From NCBI RefSeq assembly GCF_002236105.1, contig NZ_NIWU01000001.1:1302001-1366000 (forward strand): a stretch of 64,000 nt of DNA, written 5' to 3'. The position numbers and the translations under genes are program-made. This DNA is from Pseudomonas umsongensis (GTDB taxonomy: Bacteria; Pseudomonadota; Gammaproteobacteria; Pseudomonadales; Pseudomonadaceae). Below, piece by piece: positions 45,559 through 53,722 of the stretch (within the stretch, counting starts at the first letter, position 1; each line of letters starts with the position of its first letter). The notes under the pieces were generated by a model that was given only the letters and a program-made list of their open reading frames with translations, searched no databases and was not told where the DNA came from.

Positions 45559-46913
45559 GCGCCGACCGGTGTACGCAGGGTGACAAACTCTTCGGCGGCC
45601 GTCGGGTGCACACCGATGGTTTCGTCGAAGTGGCGCTTGGTGGCGCCGGCCTTCAAGGCGATAGCCAGGCCCTGGACGATTTCGCCAGCCTCCGGCCCCA
45701 CCATGTGGCAGCCCAGCACCTTGTCGGTCTGGGCATCCACCACCAGTTTCATCAGCGTGCGCTCCTGACATTCGGTCAGGGTCAGCTTCATCGGCCGGAA
45801 GCGGCTTTCGAAGATCTGTACCTCGTGGCCCGCCTCGCGCGCTTCTTCCTCGGTCAGGCCGACCGTGCCGATATTAGGCAGGCTGAACACCGCCGTCGGG
45901 ATCATCTTGTAATCCACCGGGCGATACTGCTCAGGCTTGAACAAGCGTCGCGCCACCGCCATGCCTTCAGCCAGCGCCACCGGCGTCAGCTGCACCCGGC
46001 CGATCACATCGCCCAGGGCCAGGATCGAAGGCTCGGCCGTCTGGTACAGGTCGTCCACCTCGACGAAGCCTTTCTGGTCGAGCTTCACCGCGGTATTTTC
46101 CAGCCCGAGATTGTCCAGCATCGGACGTCGACCGGTGGCGTAGAACACGCAATCGGCCTCCAGCTGACGACCATCCTTGAGCGTCACTTTCAAACTGCCA
46201 TCGGCTTGCTTGTCGATACGCTCGATGTCGGCATTGAATTGCAGGTCCATGCCGCGCTTGGTCAGTTCTTCCTGCAAATGCTTGCGCACGGAACCGTCAA
46301 AGCCCCGCAGGAACAGCTCACCGCGATACAGCAAGGTGGTCTGCGCACCCAGGCCGTGGAAGATCCCGGCGAATTCGACGGCAATGTAACCACCGCCCAC
46401 CACCAGCACACGCTTGGGCAGTTCCTTGAGGAAGAACGCCTGGTTGGAACTGATCGCGTGCTCGTGCCCCGGAATCTCGGGAATCTGCGGCCAGCCACCG
46501 GTAGCGATCAGAATGTTCTTAGCCGTGTGGCGCTCGCCATTGATCTCGACCGTATGCGGGTCGACGATCTTGGCGTGGCCTTCGTGCAGCGTCACGCCAC
46601 TGTTGACCAGCAGGTTGCGGTAAATGCCGTTGAGGCGATTGATCTCGCGATCCTTGTTGGCGATCAGCGTCGCCCAGTCGAACTGCGCCTCGTCCAGGCT
46701 CCAGCCAAAACCCGAAGCCTGCTCGAAGTCCTCGGCGAAATGCGCGCCGTACACCAGCAGCTTTTTCGGCACGCAGCCGACGTTTACGCAAGTGCCGCCC
46801 AGGTAGCGACTCTCGGCCACCGCCACTGTCGCGCCGAAGCCGGCCGCAAACCGGGCCGCCCGCACACCGCCAGAACCGGCGCCAATCACATAAAGGTCAA
46901 AATCGTAGGCCAT
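45555..46913 (-). CDS. gor: glutathione-disulfide reductase
   Basis: 452 residues. FAD motif [15 protein letters not shown], redox-active pair in [19 protein letters not shown] motif [26 protein letters not shown], and C-terminal interface His-Glu in [14 protein letters not shown] (landmarks). It keeps glutathione reduced with NADPH. It is neighbour to galU through the MFS gene, and to the ahpCF peroxide genes. The ATG at 46913 is preceded by GGAGATAG. Confidence 0.96.
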   Translation of the reverse strand: MAYDFDLYVIGAGSGGVRAARFAAGFGATVAVAESRYLGGTCVNVGCVPKKLLVYGAHFAEDFEQASGFGWSLDEAQFDWATLIANKDREINRLNGIYRNLLVNSGVTLHEGHAKIVDPHTVEINGERHTAKNILIATGGWPQIPEIPGHEHAISSNQAFFLKELPKRVLVVGGGYIAVEFAGIFHGLGAQTTLLYRGELFLRGFDGSVRKHLQEELTKRGMDLQFNADIERIDKQADGSLKVTLKDGRQLEADCVFYATGRRPMLDNLGLENTAVKLDQKGFVEVDDLYQTAEPSILALGDVIGRVQLTPVALAEGMAVARRLFKPEQYRPVDYKMIPTAVFSLPNIGTVGLTEEEAREAGHEVQIFESRFRPMKLTLTECQERTLMKLVVDAQTDKVLGCHMVGPEAGEIVQGLAIALKAGATKRHFDETIGVHPTAAEEFVTLRTPVGA

Positions 46914-47020
46914 TTTCTATCTCCTCGGCAGGTGACCAGCATACCTGTGGATAGCCGCGGAGCAAGCATTGCGCTGAAATGCCCGGGCCGCGCGCTGCAC
47001 GGACCCGTCTTCGTTTTCGA

Positions 47021-48544
47021 TCAATGCCCCACTGCAGATTGCGTGTTCGGTGTCCGCAGAGTGCGCCAGGCAATCAAAATCGCCATGAGTGCCAAGCCGA
47101 ACGTCACCCACGAAACCAAACCGATTCCACCTTCGAATGCCCTTCCCGCCTGCACCATCAACTCCCTTGCTTGACCACCCGGCAAGTCTGCCGCCACATG
47201 ATAGGCGCCAGGCAGCGTCTCCCCCGCCAGTATCATCTGCACTTCGCTCAGAAACCCCGGAAGCTGCAATGCACCGCGATAGTAGGCGGTGACGACACCG
47301 CCGAGCACTGTCGTCCCCAAAACTACGCCCACTTCATAGGCCGTTTCGCTAATGGCCGACGCGGCGCCCGCCTTTGCCGGTGGTGCAGCTGACAAAATCA
47401 CATCATTGGATACCGTCGCGATCGCGCCCACGCCAATGTTCAACAAGGCAAAAGCCACCACTAGAACGGTCAGACTACTGCCCATGCTGGCGACCAGCAA
47501 AAACGCCGACCCAGCAAACGCCATCAAAATTGGTATCAGCACATGTACTTGTATTCGCTGCGCGACAGGCACGACCGCCATACCCACGACAATCGCCATG
47601 ACCTGACCAGGCACCAACGCGAGACTGGCACTCAAGGGCGACATCTGAAGTACGATCTGCAAGAACTGAGTGGTAAAGAATACGAAGCCAACGAGAAACG
47701 CGAGACTCATCAAATTGATCGCGACAGAGCCGCTAAAGGTGCCACTGCGGAACAGACTCAGGTCCATCAGCGGCATTGGCAGACTTAACTGTCGACGCAC
47801 AAACATCCAGCCCGCTATTGCGCTTACTGCAAATGCGGTCAGCGCCATCCAGTCGATACCATTACTGGCGCTGTGTTTGATGCCATAAACAATGGCACCA
47901 AGAGCGAACATCGATTGCAGGATGCTCATAGGATCCAACGGTCCTGAAGCATCTCGCCCGGATTCGGGCAACAACAGTGGTCCCAACACCAGCAATGGCA
48001 CCAACACGGGCACCGCCAACAGGAAAATCGACCCCCAACTGAAAAATTCCAGCAACACCCCACCCACCAAAGGACCGAGTGCCGAGCCGACCGTCAACGT
48101 CGTTGCCCAGATCGCGACTGCCAGTCTGCGCTCCTCTCGGTCCTCGAACACCGAACGTATCAACGCCAACGTTGAAGGCATCAGCATTGCACCGAAAACG
48201 CCCATACAAGCTCGCCCGGCAATCAGCTGCGTGGCGGTATCGGAATACGCGGTTAGCACCGACACAATCACAAAACCCAAGGACCCGGCCAACAACAACT
48301 TACGATGACCGACTCGATCCCCCAGACTACCCATCGACACCAGCAACCCCGCCAATACCAGCGAGTAAGCATCGATCATCCACAACTGCTGGCTAGCACT
48401 CGGACGCAGGGCCGCGGCAATCTTTGGCAGCGCGAATCCAAGCACCGTATTGTCAACTGTCACCAACAATACAGGCAGCATCAGTACGCTTAGGCCTAAC
48501 CACCGCCTTGTTCGGCGTTGCGCCGCGCCGCTTGTCGAAGCCAT
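47021..48544 (-). CDS. DHA2-family MFS drug exporter (SmvA/QacA-like)
   Basis: 507 residues, 14 predicted spans. Motifs: LLVTVDNTVLGFALPKIAAAL (TM1 with Asp, family D1 motif), GSLGDRVGHRKLLLAG (MFS motif A) and GSALGPLVGGVLLEFFSWGSIF (motif C of drug exporters). Proton-driven export of cationic biocides or dyes is likely. Codon use looks less GC-biased than in neighbours (many AAC/ATC plus ACA/CTA-type codons), a mild sign of recent gain. A palindrome that could bind a TetR-type repressor lies 120 bp upstream, but no regulator gene adjoins. GGAGGTTCG precedes the ATG. Confidence 0.85.
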   Translation of the reverse strand: MASTSGAAQRRTRRWLGLSVLMLPVLLVTVDNTVLGFALPKIAAALRPSASQQLWMIDAYSLVLAGLLVSMGSLGDRVGHRKLLLAGSLGFVIVSVLTAYSDTATQLIAGRACMGVFGAMLMPSTLALIRSVFEDREERRLAVAIWATTLTVGSALGPLVGGVLLEFFSWGSIFLLAVPVLVPLLVLGPLLLPESGRDASGPLDPMSILQSMFALGAIVYGIKHSASNGIDWMALTAFAVSAIAGWMFVRRQLSLPMPLMDLSLFRSGTFSGSVAINLMSLAFLVGFVFFTTQFLQIVLQMSPLSASLALVPGQVMAIVVGMAVVPVAQRIQVHVLIPILMAFAGSAFLLVASMGSSLTVLVVAFALLNIGVGAIATVSNDVILSAAPPAKAGAASAISETAYEVGVVLGTTVLGGVVTAYYRGALQLPGFLSEVQMILAGETLPGAYHVAADLPGGQARELMVQAGRAFEGGIGLVSWVTFGLALMAILIAWRTLRTPNTQSAVGH

Positions 48545-48666
48545 TCACGAACCTCCTTGTAATTATAAGAAGCCGGGGTAATCAGCCCCACGGCTCGATC
48601 CATACGTGTCACCGCGGCAATACATCCGTCGCTTGAACAATGTGCGCGCACATAGTCTCAGTTAAA

Positions 48667-48678
48667 ACTAACGTTAGT
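48667..48678. promoter_or_regulatory. candidate repressor operator upstream of the MFS exporter
   Basis: ACTAACGTTAGT is a perfect 12-bp palindrome of the kind bound by TetR-family repressors of efflux pumps. It lies 123 bp upstream of the start, and the cognate regulator is not in the window. Confidence 0.4.
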
Positions 48679-48916
48679 AACGAGCAGCAGGCGTCATTTA
48701 GCTGTCTCTATCCGAAAATCAGAATTTTCTCTCGAAAAGCCAGGCAAAGGATGTAAGCGAATTCTTACGTACTCGTGCGCTGTAGAAGCCAGAGGGCCGC
48801 GATCCGACTTGCCGGTGAACCAGACGCTGCGGTGTGTCTGTTAGAGCGCGTTATTGTTCTTCGCCGGCAAGCCTGGCTCCTACAAGAAACCAGGCGCTTT
48901 TTTAGCGCGCACAAAA

Positions 48917-48944
48917 ACAAACGCCCCGATCAAGTCGGGGCGTT
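48917..48944 (-). terminator. Rho-independent terminator of galU
   Basis: The stem aaacgccccga/tcggggcgttt has a T/A-rich flank, ~70 bp downstream of the galU stop codon on the minus strand. Confidence 0.85.
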
Positions 48945-49014
48945 TATTCAGGCCTTCATCAGCTTGTTGGCAGCTGGTGAAGCTCGTTTTTCAATACAAG
49001 CCGCTGAGGCGCTA

Positions 49015-49854
49015 TCAGTAAGCCTTGCCCGTCTTGTAGAAGTTCTCGAAGCAGAAGTTGGTCGCGTCGATGTAGCCTTCGGCGCCGCCGCAGTCGAAAC
49101 GCTTGCCCTTGAACTTGTAGGCCATCACGCAGCCGTTCTGGGCCTGTTTCATCAGGGCGTCGGTGATCTGGATTTCGCCGCCCTTGCCTGGCTCGGTCTG
49201 TTCGATCAAGTCGAAGATGTCCGGGGTCAGGATGTAGCGACCGATGATGGCCAGGTTCGACGGCGCATCTTCAGGTTTTGGTTTTTCCACCATGCTGTGC
49301 ACGCGGTAGATGTCGTCGCGGATCATCTCGCCGGCGATCACGCCGTACTTGTTGGTCTCTTGCGGGTCGACTTCCTGGATGGCCACGATCGAGCAGCGGA
49401 ACTGCTTGTACAGCTTGACCATCTGGGTCAGTACGCCGTCGCCTTCGAGGTTGACGCACAGGTCGTCCGCCAGCACCACGGCGAAGGGTTCGTCGCCGAT
49501 CAGCGGACGGCCGGTCAGGATCGCGTGGCCCAGGCCTTTCATTTCGGTCTGGCGGGTGTAGGAGAACGAGCAGTTGTCGAGCAGCTTGCGGATGCCGACC
49601 AGGTACTTTTCCTTGTCGGTGCCCTTGATCTGGTTTTCCAGCTCGTAGCTGATGTCGAAATGGTCTTCCAGGGCGCGCTTGCCACGACCGGTGACGATGG
49701 AGATTTCGGTCAACCCGGCGTCCAGTGCTTCTTCGACGCCGTACTGGATCAGTGGCTTGTTTACCACCGGCAGCATTTCTTTAGGCATGGCTTTGGTCGC
49801 TGGGAGGAAGCGAGTGCCGTAACCGGCTGCTGGAAACAAGCATTTCTTGATCAT
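49015..49854 (-). CDS. galU: UTP-glucose-1-phosphate uridylyltransferase
   Basis: 279 residues. The nucleotidyltransferase motif KKCLFPAAGYGTRFLPATKAMPKEMLPVVNKPLI opens the protein (landmark). VVLADDLC carries the metal-binding Asp, and VEKPKPEDAPSNLAIIGRY and GEIQITDAL follow. It makes UDP-glucose for lipopolysaccharide, exopolysaccharide and trehalose. The start at 49854 fits the conserved N-terminus MIKKCLFPAAG. The gor/galU neighbourhood is typical of Pseudomonas. Confidence 0.97.
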   Translation of the reverse strand: MIKKCLFPAAGYGTRFLPATKAMPKEMLPVVNKPLIQYGVEEALDAGLTEISIVTGRGKRALEDHFDISYELENQIKGTDKEKYLVGIRKLLDNCSFSYTRQTEMKGLGHAILTGRPLIGDEPFAVVLADDLCVNLEGDGVLTQMVKLYKQFRCSIVAIQEVDPQETNKYGVIAGEMIRDDIYRVHSMVEKPKPEDAPSNLAIIGRYILTPDIFDLIEQTEPGKGGEIQITDALMKQAQNGCVMAYKFKGKRFDCGGAEGYIDATNFCFENFYKTGKAY

Positions 49855-50146
49855 ATAAGTCCTTGAAAGGGCTGTGTGTACGGGTTTCGGCGCAGTCTAA
49901 TCAGGCGGCGTACACCTTACAATGCCCCGCACTGGCTAACCGATGCCATCATAGAGAAATATTCTCGCCGTTAGTTCCGCGGCGAGCACCGCGAATGGAC
50001 CGACAGCCTGTTATTGATAGCAGAGTCCGCCAGGTTTGCACGCCAAGTCAACCCATGGCCAAGTGCACCAACCCGCGCCCAGCGGCACCCGAACGGTGCA
50101 TTTGGCGGTATCATGGCGCCCTTGAACCAGCCAACGAGGCAAATAG

Positions 50147-50335
50147 ATGTCAGAAGCAAAAAGCGTCAACGGGTACTTGATCAACAAGGCCAAAGACGGT
50201 CAGTGGTGGGTAGCCGGCGTTGGCGGTGAGAACATTGCCGGACCTTTCCCGTCCGAAGCCATGGCGATCGAAGTGGCATCGGTGTTGCAACTGGAACACC
50301 CGGCACCGAAACGACGGGGCAAGGACAAGATTTGA
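50147..50335 (+). CDS. small conserved-type protein (62 aa) beside galU
   Basis: The protein is compact and soluble (GYLINKAKDGQWWVAGVGGENIAGPFPSEAMAIEVA), resembling small Pseudomonas proteins with a WWVAG...GPFPS pattern and found near galU/gor. The function is unknown. The ATG at 50147 follows GAGGCAAATAG. A terminator closes the gene immediately afterward. Confidence 0.75.
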   Translation: MSEAKSVNGYLINKAKDGQWWVAGVGGENIAGPFPSEAMAIEVASVLQLEHPAPKRRGKDKI

Positions 50336-50347
50336 TCCAGGCCTGAC

Positions 50348-50374
50348 GCCCTGCCCTTGTGCAGGGCTTCTTTT
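50348..50374 (+). terminator. Rho-independent terminator
   Basis: Stem gccctgc/gcagggc with a six-base loop, then TTCTTTT, starting 12 bp after the stop of the 62-aa gene. Confidence 0.85.
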
Positions 50375-50466
50375 GCAAATATCCGCAAGAAGTGGCCTTT
50401 GGCTATAACCTTTTGCCCACCGCGCTGTCACAGGCTTTGCCCCCTCATCCTGACGACGACAACGAC

Positions 50467-50748
50467 ATGACCAAATTTTTGCCGCTGATAGCGGTCCTGG
50501 CCCTCAGTGGCTGCGCCACCTCCGAAACCACCTACCTGAACAATGGCGAACAAGGCCTGGCCATTGACTGCTCCGGCGAGGCCAATTCCTGGGCGACCTG
50601 CTACGAAAAGGCCGATGCGTCTTGCGCCGGCACCGGATACCGGATCGTTGGCACTGACGGCTCACCCGCCCCCAAGGAAAGCGACAAGACCCTTGGCGTC
50701 GACGTTGGCAACTACAAGAATCGTAGCGTCGTGGTGGTCTGCAAATAG
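50467..50748 (+). CDS. small lipoprotein (93 aa)
   Basis: Signal peptide with lipobox LSGC (FLPLIAVLALSGCATSE; Cys16), so it is membrane-anchored. The mature domain has four more Cys (DCSGEANSWATCYEKADASC ... VVCK, landmarks) and a TGYRIVGTDG stretch typical of small Pseudomonas lipoproteins. Function unknown. The ATG at 50467 is taken because the signal peptide begins there. Upstream codons carry no pattern. Confidence 0.8.
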   Translation: MTKFLPLIAVLALSGCATSETTYLNNGEQGLAIDCSGEANSWATCYEKADASCAGTGYRIVGTDGSPAPKESDKTLGVDVGNYKNRSVVVVCK

Positions 50749-50759
50749 GGCATCAAGCC

Positions 50760-50990
50760 CTACATGTGGATTTCGGCGAACTTGATCCCCAGGCCGCGTA
50801 CGGTCTCGATCAGTTCGTCGAGACTGCTGAAGGACTCGACTTCGTCGCTTTCGTCTACCAGGAAAAAACTGCGCCCGGCGCTTTTCTTGAAAAAAACGAT
50901 CCACTCCCCCGGATTCGCCGGGTTCTGAATCACATGGGTGGCGCAGATTTGGCCCTCTGCATGCCGCTCCCGTACCCGCTCTCGCTTCAT
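50760..50990 (-). CDS. small conserved-type protein (76 aa)
   Basis: Soluble alpha/beta pattern (EWIVFFKKSAGRSFFLVDESDEVESFSSLDELIETVRGLGIKFAEI, described region). It starts KRERVRERHAEGQICATHVI. The ATG at 50990 was chosen over one 36 bp upstream, which lacks a ribosome site. GGAGTCGAAC precedes it on the minus strand. No family is known to me. It is convergent with the lipoprotein gene, with an 11-bp gap. Confidence 0.72.
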   Translation of the reverse strand: MKRERVRERHAEGQICATHVIQNPANPGEWIVFFKKSAGRSFFLVDESDEVESFSSLDELIETVRGLGIKFAEIHM

Positions 50991-51009
50991 GTTCGACTCC
51001 AGAAATGAC

Positions 51010-51040
51010 AATGCCGGCAAAGGCAACCTTTGACGGCATT
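51010..51040 (-). terminator. hairpin downstream of the 118-aa lipoprotein gene
   Basis: aatgccg-t-caaagg / cctttg-c-cggcatt forms a long stem with one symmetric mismatch, 22 bp past the stop codon. The following bases are only moderately T-rich, so the class is uncertain. Confidence 0.55.
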
Positions 51041-51062
51041 GGTGCTGACGGTCGACAGTCTA

Positions 51063-51419
51063 TCAGCCGGAAATGCACGCCGTGGCGGCATCGCGTACAT
51101 CGAAGGGACGTATCGGCACATTGGAGATGCGCTCGTGCAGCTTGATGCTGCTGCCACCAGAGCGCTGTTCGATATCAAACACCGCGGCCGGCCCCGAGGA
51201 AAGCTTCTGCGGCACGATCACCCGCACCCCGTCTTTCTGCGTCTCGACCTGCAAGGCGCCACGGCTGTCGGCGAGTTTTTCGCTCAGGCATTGGGCGTAC
51301 TCAAGGGGCTTCTTGCCGGAAATCACATTCATCGTCGGCAGCGTCTGGTTGATGTCCGAGACACTTGCACAACCACCGATTGCCAGGACCCACGGCAAGC
51401 CAAACATGCCCCACTTCAT
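51063..51419 (-). CDS. small lipoprotein (118 aa)
   Basis: Signal peptide MKWGMFGLPWVLAIGGC with lipobox IGGC (Cys17). The mature part has CLSEKLADSRGALQVETQKDGVRVIVPQKL, a pattern found in several Pseudomonas lipoproteins of unknown role, and one further Cys near the end (ATACISG). The start at 51419 is clear from the signal peptide. Sequence upstream in frame is unrelated. TTGGAGAT precedes it on the minus strand. Confidence 0.78.
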   Translation of the reverse strand: MKWGMFGLPWVLAIGGCASVSDINQTLPTMNVISGKKPLEYAQCLSEKLADSRGALQVETQKDGVRVIVPQKLSSGPAAVFDIEQRSGGSSIKLHERISNVPIRPFDVRDAATACISG

Positions 51420-51630
51420 ATGAAATCTCCAATAAAGACCCTCGGACAGCACAAATACGGGTTTTCTCCGGGCTTGACTGCTTTTTTCTTCCCAGGCACG
51501 CGATATATGCATTTTTATTGTCCACCCGGGCCCGGAGAGCCGGATAATAACGCCCCGGGGCTGATAAACTGCGCCAATCGACCATGCTATCGTTTTGATT
51601 TTGTAGAAAAAGCCCTTCTGGAGGCGCCTC

Positions 51631-51933
51631 ATGAAATTTATCCACCAGCGCGAGCACCTCAACGAGGACGACATCGTCGTCATTCAATGCTCGCAAACGT
51701 GCAACATTCGCTTGATGAACGACGCCAACTTCCGCAGCTTCAAGAATGGCGGTCGTCACACCTATCACGGCGGCGCGTTCGACACCTTCCCGGCCCGCAT
51801 CACGGCGCCGAGCACCGGGTTCTGGAACATCACCATCGATACGGTCAACCGCCGGCCGATCAGTGTGACGCGCAAGCCGACCCTGACGCATTCGATCAAG
51901 ATCATCCGCCGCTCCAGCTCGAAACTGAGCTGA
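51631..51933 (+). CDS. DUF1883 family protein
   Basis: 100 residues: KFIHQREHLNEDDIVVIQCSQTCNIRLMNDANFRSFKNGG, then HTYHGGAFDTFPARITAPSTGFWNITIDT (landmarks), the pattern of the small DUF1883 family. It is probably a beta-sandwich protein. The function is unknown. CTGGAGG precedes the ATG at 51631. A 58-aa gene follows 29 bp later on the same strand, possibly co-transcribed. Confidence 0.8.
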   Translation: MKFIHQREHLNEDDIVVIQCSQTCNIRLMNDANFRSFKNGGRHTYHGGAFDTFPARITAPSTGFWNITIDTVNRRPISVTRKPTLTHSIKIIRRSSSKLS

Positions 51934-51962
51934 GTAGCGCCTTAATACACAGACTGACAGGT

Positions 51963-52139
51963 ATGACCGTGGCCCAGACGACCAAATACGTCATCAAGTA
52001 CAAACTCAATGGCGAACGCCGCTTCGAATTTGCCCAACTGGAAAACGGCACGGCAGAAGAAGCCAAAGCCGCGCTGGACGCGCTTCATGGCCAGGGCGAA
52101 GACGTCATCAGCGACATCAGCGTCAGCAAAGCGCTGTAA
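51963..52139 (+). CDS. very small conserved-type protein (58 aa)
   Basis: TTKYVIKYKLNGERRFEFAQLENGTAEEAKAALDALHGQGEDVISDI reads as a compact beta-beta-alpha fold with good codon use. The ATG at 51963 has the CTGACAGGT leader upstream. No family was recognised. It sits in the small-gene cluster just upstream of the alkylation-repair genes. Confidence 0.65.
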   Translation: MTVAQTTKYVIKYKLNGERRFEFAQLENGTAEEAKAALDALHGQGEDVISDISVSKAL

Positions 52140-52259
52140 CAACGCCTGGAGCGACAATATGGACGTCCGCTCCCTGGCGACATTCGACCGCAAGTGTCGG
52201 AGTGTCTGCATTCGTCATACCCCTTAGTCTCGCCACCTCGATAACCTGAGGGCCTGGCA

Positions 52260-52964
52260 ATGAGCGAGCAATACCTGGACAAGCTGGACTGGCCCCTGCT
52301 GGAACAGCAACTCGATGCGGACGGCTGCGCGGTCATTGCATCGCTGTTGAGCCCCAGGGCCTGTGATCAGATCAGCGCCTTGTACGGCCAATCCGAACAC
52401 TTTCGCTCGCATGTGATCATGGCCCGGCACGGTTTCGGTCGTGGCGAATACAAGTATTTCGACTACCCCTTGCCGCCGCTGGTGGCCCGCCTGCGCAGCG
52501 CGCTCTACCCGCGACTGGTGCCGCTAGCCAATCGCTGGCATGAGCAGATGGATTTGCCGAGCCGTTTTCCCGAGAGCCTTCCGGCCTTCCTCGAACGTTG
52601 TCACGCCGCTGGCCAACAGCGTCCGACACCCTTGCTGCTGCAATACGGACCACAGGACTACAACTGCTTGCATCAGGATGTGTATGGCGAGCATGTGTTC
52701 CCGCTCCAGGTGGCGATTCTTCTGTCGACGCCTGGGGAGGATTTCACCGGCGGTGAGTTCGTGCTGACCGAGCAGCGGCCGCGCATGCAGTCGCGCCCGC
52801 AGGTCATCGGTCTGAAAAAAGGCGACGGCCTGATCTTCGCGGTCAACCAGCGCCCGGTCAAAGGCGTGCGCGGTTACTATCGGGTCACCCTGCGCCACGG
52901 CGTCAGTCGCCTGCACAGTGGAAAACGGCATACTCTTGGGATCATCTTTCACGACGCATCATGA
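52260..52964 (+). CDS. 2OG-Fe(II) oxygenase upstream of alkB
   Basis: 234 residues. The double-stranded beta-helix oxygenase signature is present: iron ligands His138 and Asp140 in NCLHQDVYGEHVFPLQVAILLS, a later His (213) in LRHGVSRLHSGKRHT, and an Arg near the end for 2-oxoglutarate. It is not AlkB itself but resembles prolyl-hydroxylase-like members. The stop overlaps the alkB start by ATGA, and ada follows, so a role in alkylated or oxidised nucleic-acid or protein repair is inferred from context only. Confidence 0.8.
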   Translation: MSEQYLDKLDWPLLEQQLDADGCAVIASLLSPRACDQISALYGQSEHFRSHVIMARHGFGRGEYKYFDYPLPPLVARLRSALYPRLVPLANRWHEQMDLPSRFPESLPAFLERCHAAGQQRPTPLLLQYGPQDYNCLHQDVYGEHVFPLQVAILLSTPGEDFTGGEFVLTEQRPRMQSRPQVIGLKKGDGLIFAVNQRPVKGVRGYYRVTLRHGVSRLHSGKRHTLGIIFHDAS

Positions 52965-53635
52965 GCACCATGAAACCGACCACCCTGGACTTGTTTGCCG
53001 ATGCAGAGCCCGAGCAGGATCGCCGACGCGAGCAGATCGGCGAACAGTCCTACGTCCTCAGGGGCTATGCCCTGCCCTGGCTTACGCGCTTGCTGCCAGC
53101 ACTGGAGACCGTGTTGGCGACCGCACCGTTCCGGCAAATGGTCACCCCTGGCGGCTTCACCATGTCGGTGGCCCTGAGCAGTTGCGGGACCTGGGGCTGG
53201 ACCACCGACCGCAGTGGTTATCGCTACACCCGCGAGGATCCCCGGACCGGCCTGCCTTGGCCCCCCATGCCCGAGGTGTTTTTGCAATTGGCGCAGGCGG
53301 CGGCACGGGAAGCAGGATTTGCCGATTTCGTGCCGGACTCCTGCCTGATCAATCGCTATGTGCCCGGGGCGAAAATGTCCTTGCATCAGGACAAGGACGA
53401 AAAATCCTACGCTGCACCCATCGTTTCAGTATCGCTGGGGCTACCCGCAATGTTTCTGTTCGGCGGCTTCGCGCGCAGCGACAAAAGCCAACGGGTGCCG
53501 TTGCTGCATGGCGACATCGTGGTCTGGGGCGGCGTGGATCGCTTGCGTTATCACGGTGTGCTGCCGATCAAGGATGGCTACCATCCACGCTTGGGCAAGC
53601 AGCGGATCAACTTCACGTTTCGTACCGCGCGGTGA
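52961..53635 (+). CDS. alkB: AlkB-type DNA/RNA alkylation-repair dioxygenase
   Basis: 224 residues. His142-x-Asp144 in LHQDKDEKS, distal His198 in DRLRYHGVLP, and Arg in RINFTFRTAR are the AlkB iron and 2-oxoglutarate residues. Substrate-lid landmarks are GGFTMSVALSSCGTWGW and NRYVPGAKMS. It oxidatively removes methyl groups from 1-methyladenine and 3-methylcytosine. It starts inside the stop of the upstream oxygenase gene, and ada lies 87 bp downstream. Confidence 0.95.
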   Translation: MSTMKPTTLDLFADAEPEQDRRREQIGEQSYVLRGYALPWLTRLLPALETVLATAPFRQMVTPGGFTMSVALSSCGTWGWTTDRSGYRYTREDPRTGLPWPPMPEVFLQLAQAAAREAGFADFVPDSCLINRYVPGAKMSLHQDKDEKSYAAPIVSVSLGLPAMFLFGGFARSDKSQRVPLLHGDIVVWGGVDRLRYHGVLPIKDGYHPRLGKQRINFTFRTAR

Positions 53636-53722
53636 GACCGTGGAGTTTGACCGCAAGCGCCGGAGTGTGGGCCTACGGGCCGCTGGTTAATCTGCGGCAA
53701 ACGGGTCAACGGATGTAAAGCC

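Larger units (their letters stand above)
48545..49014. other. 470-bp gap upstream of the MFS gene: operator-like palindrome, REP-like arms and a terminator
   Basis: The gap contains the palindrome at 48667-48678, inverted arms related to cttgccgg(t/c)gaa at ~48803-48884, and the galU terminator at 48917-48944. No gene was recognised. Confidence 0.5.

Noticed and set aside
45606..47174. Long open frame on the plus strand across gor
   Set aside because: It is antisense to a complete, motif-perfect glutathione reductase. The composition is that expected of the reverse frame in GC-rich DNA, and it has no ribosome site.
48775..49866. Long open frame on the plus strand across galU
   Set aside because: Antisense to galU, which has all its motifs. 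No family pattern in the predicted protein.
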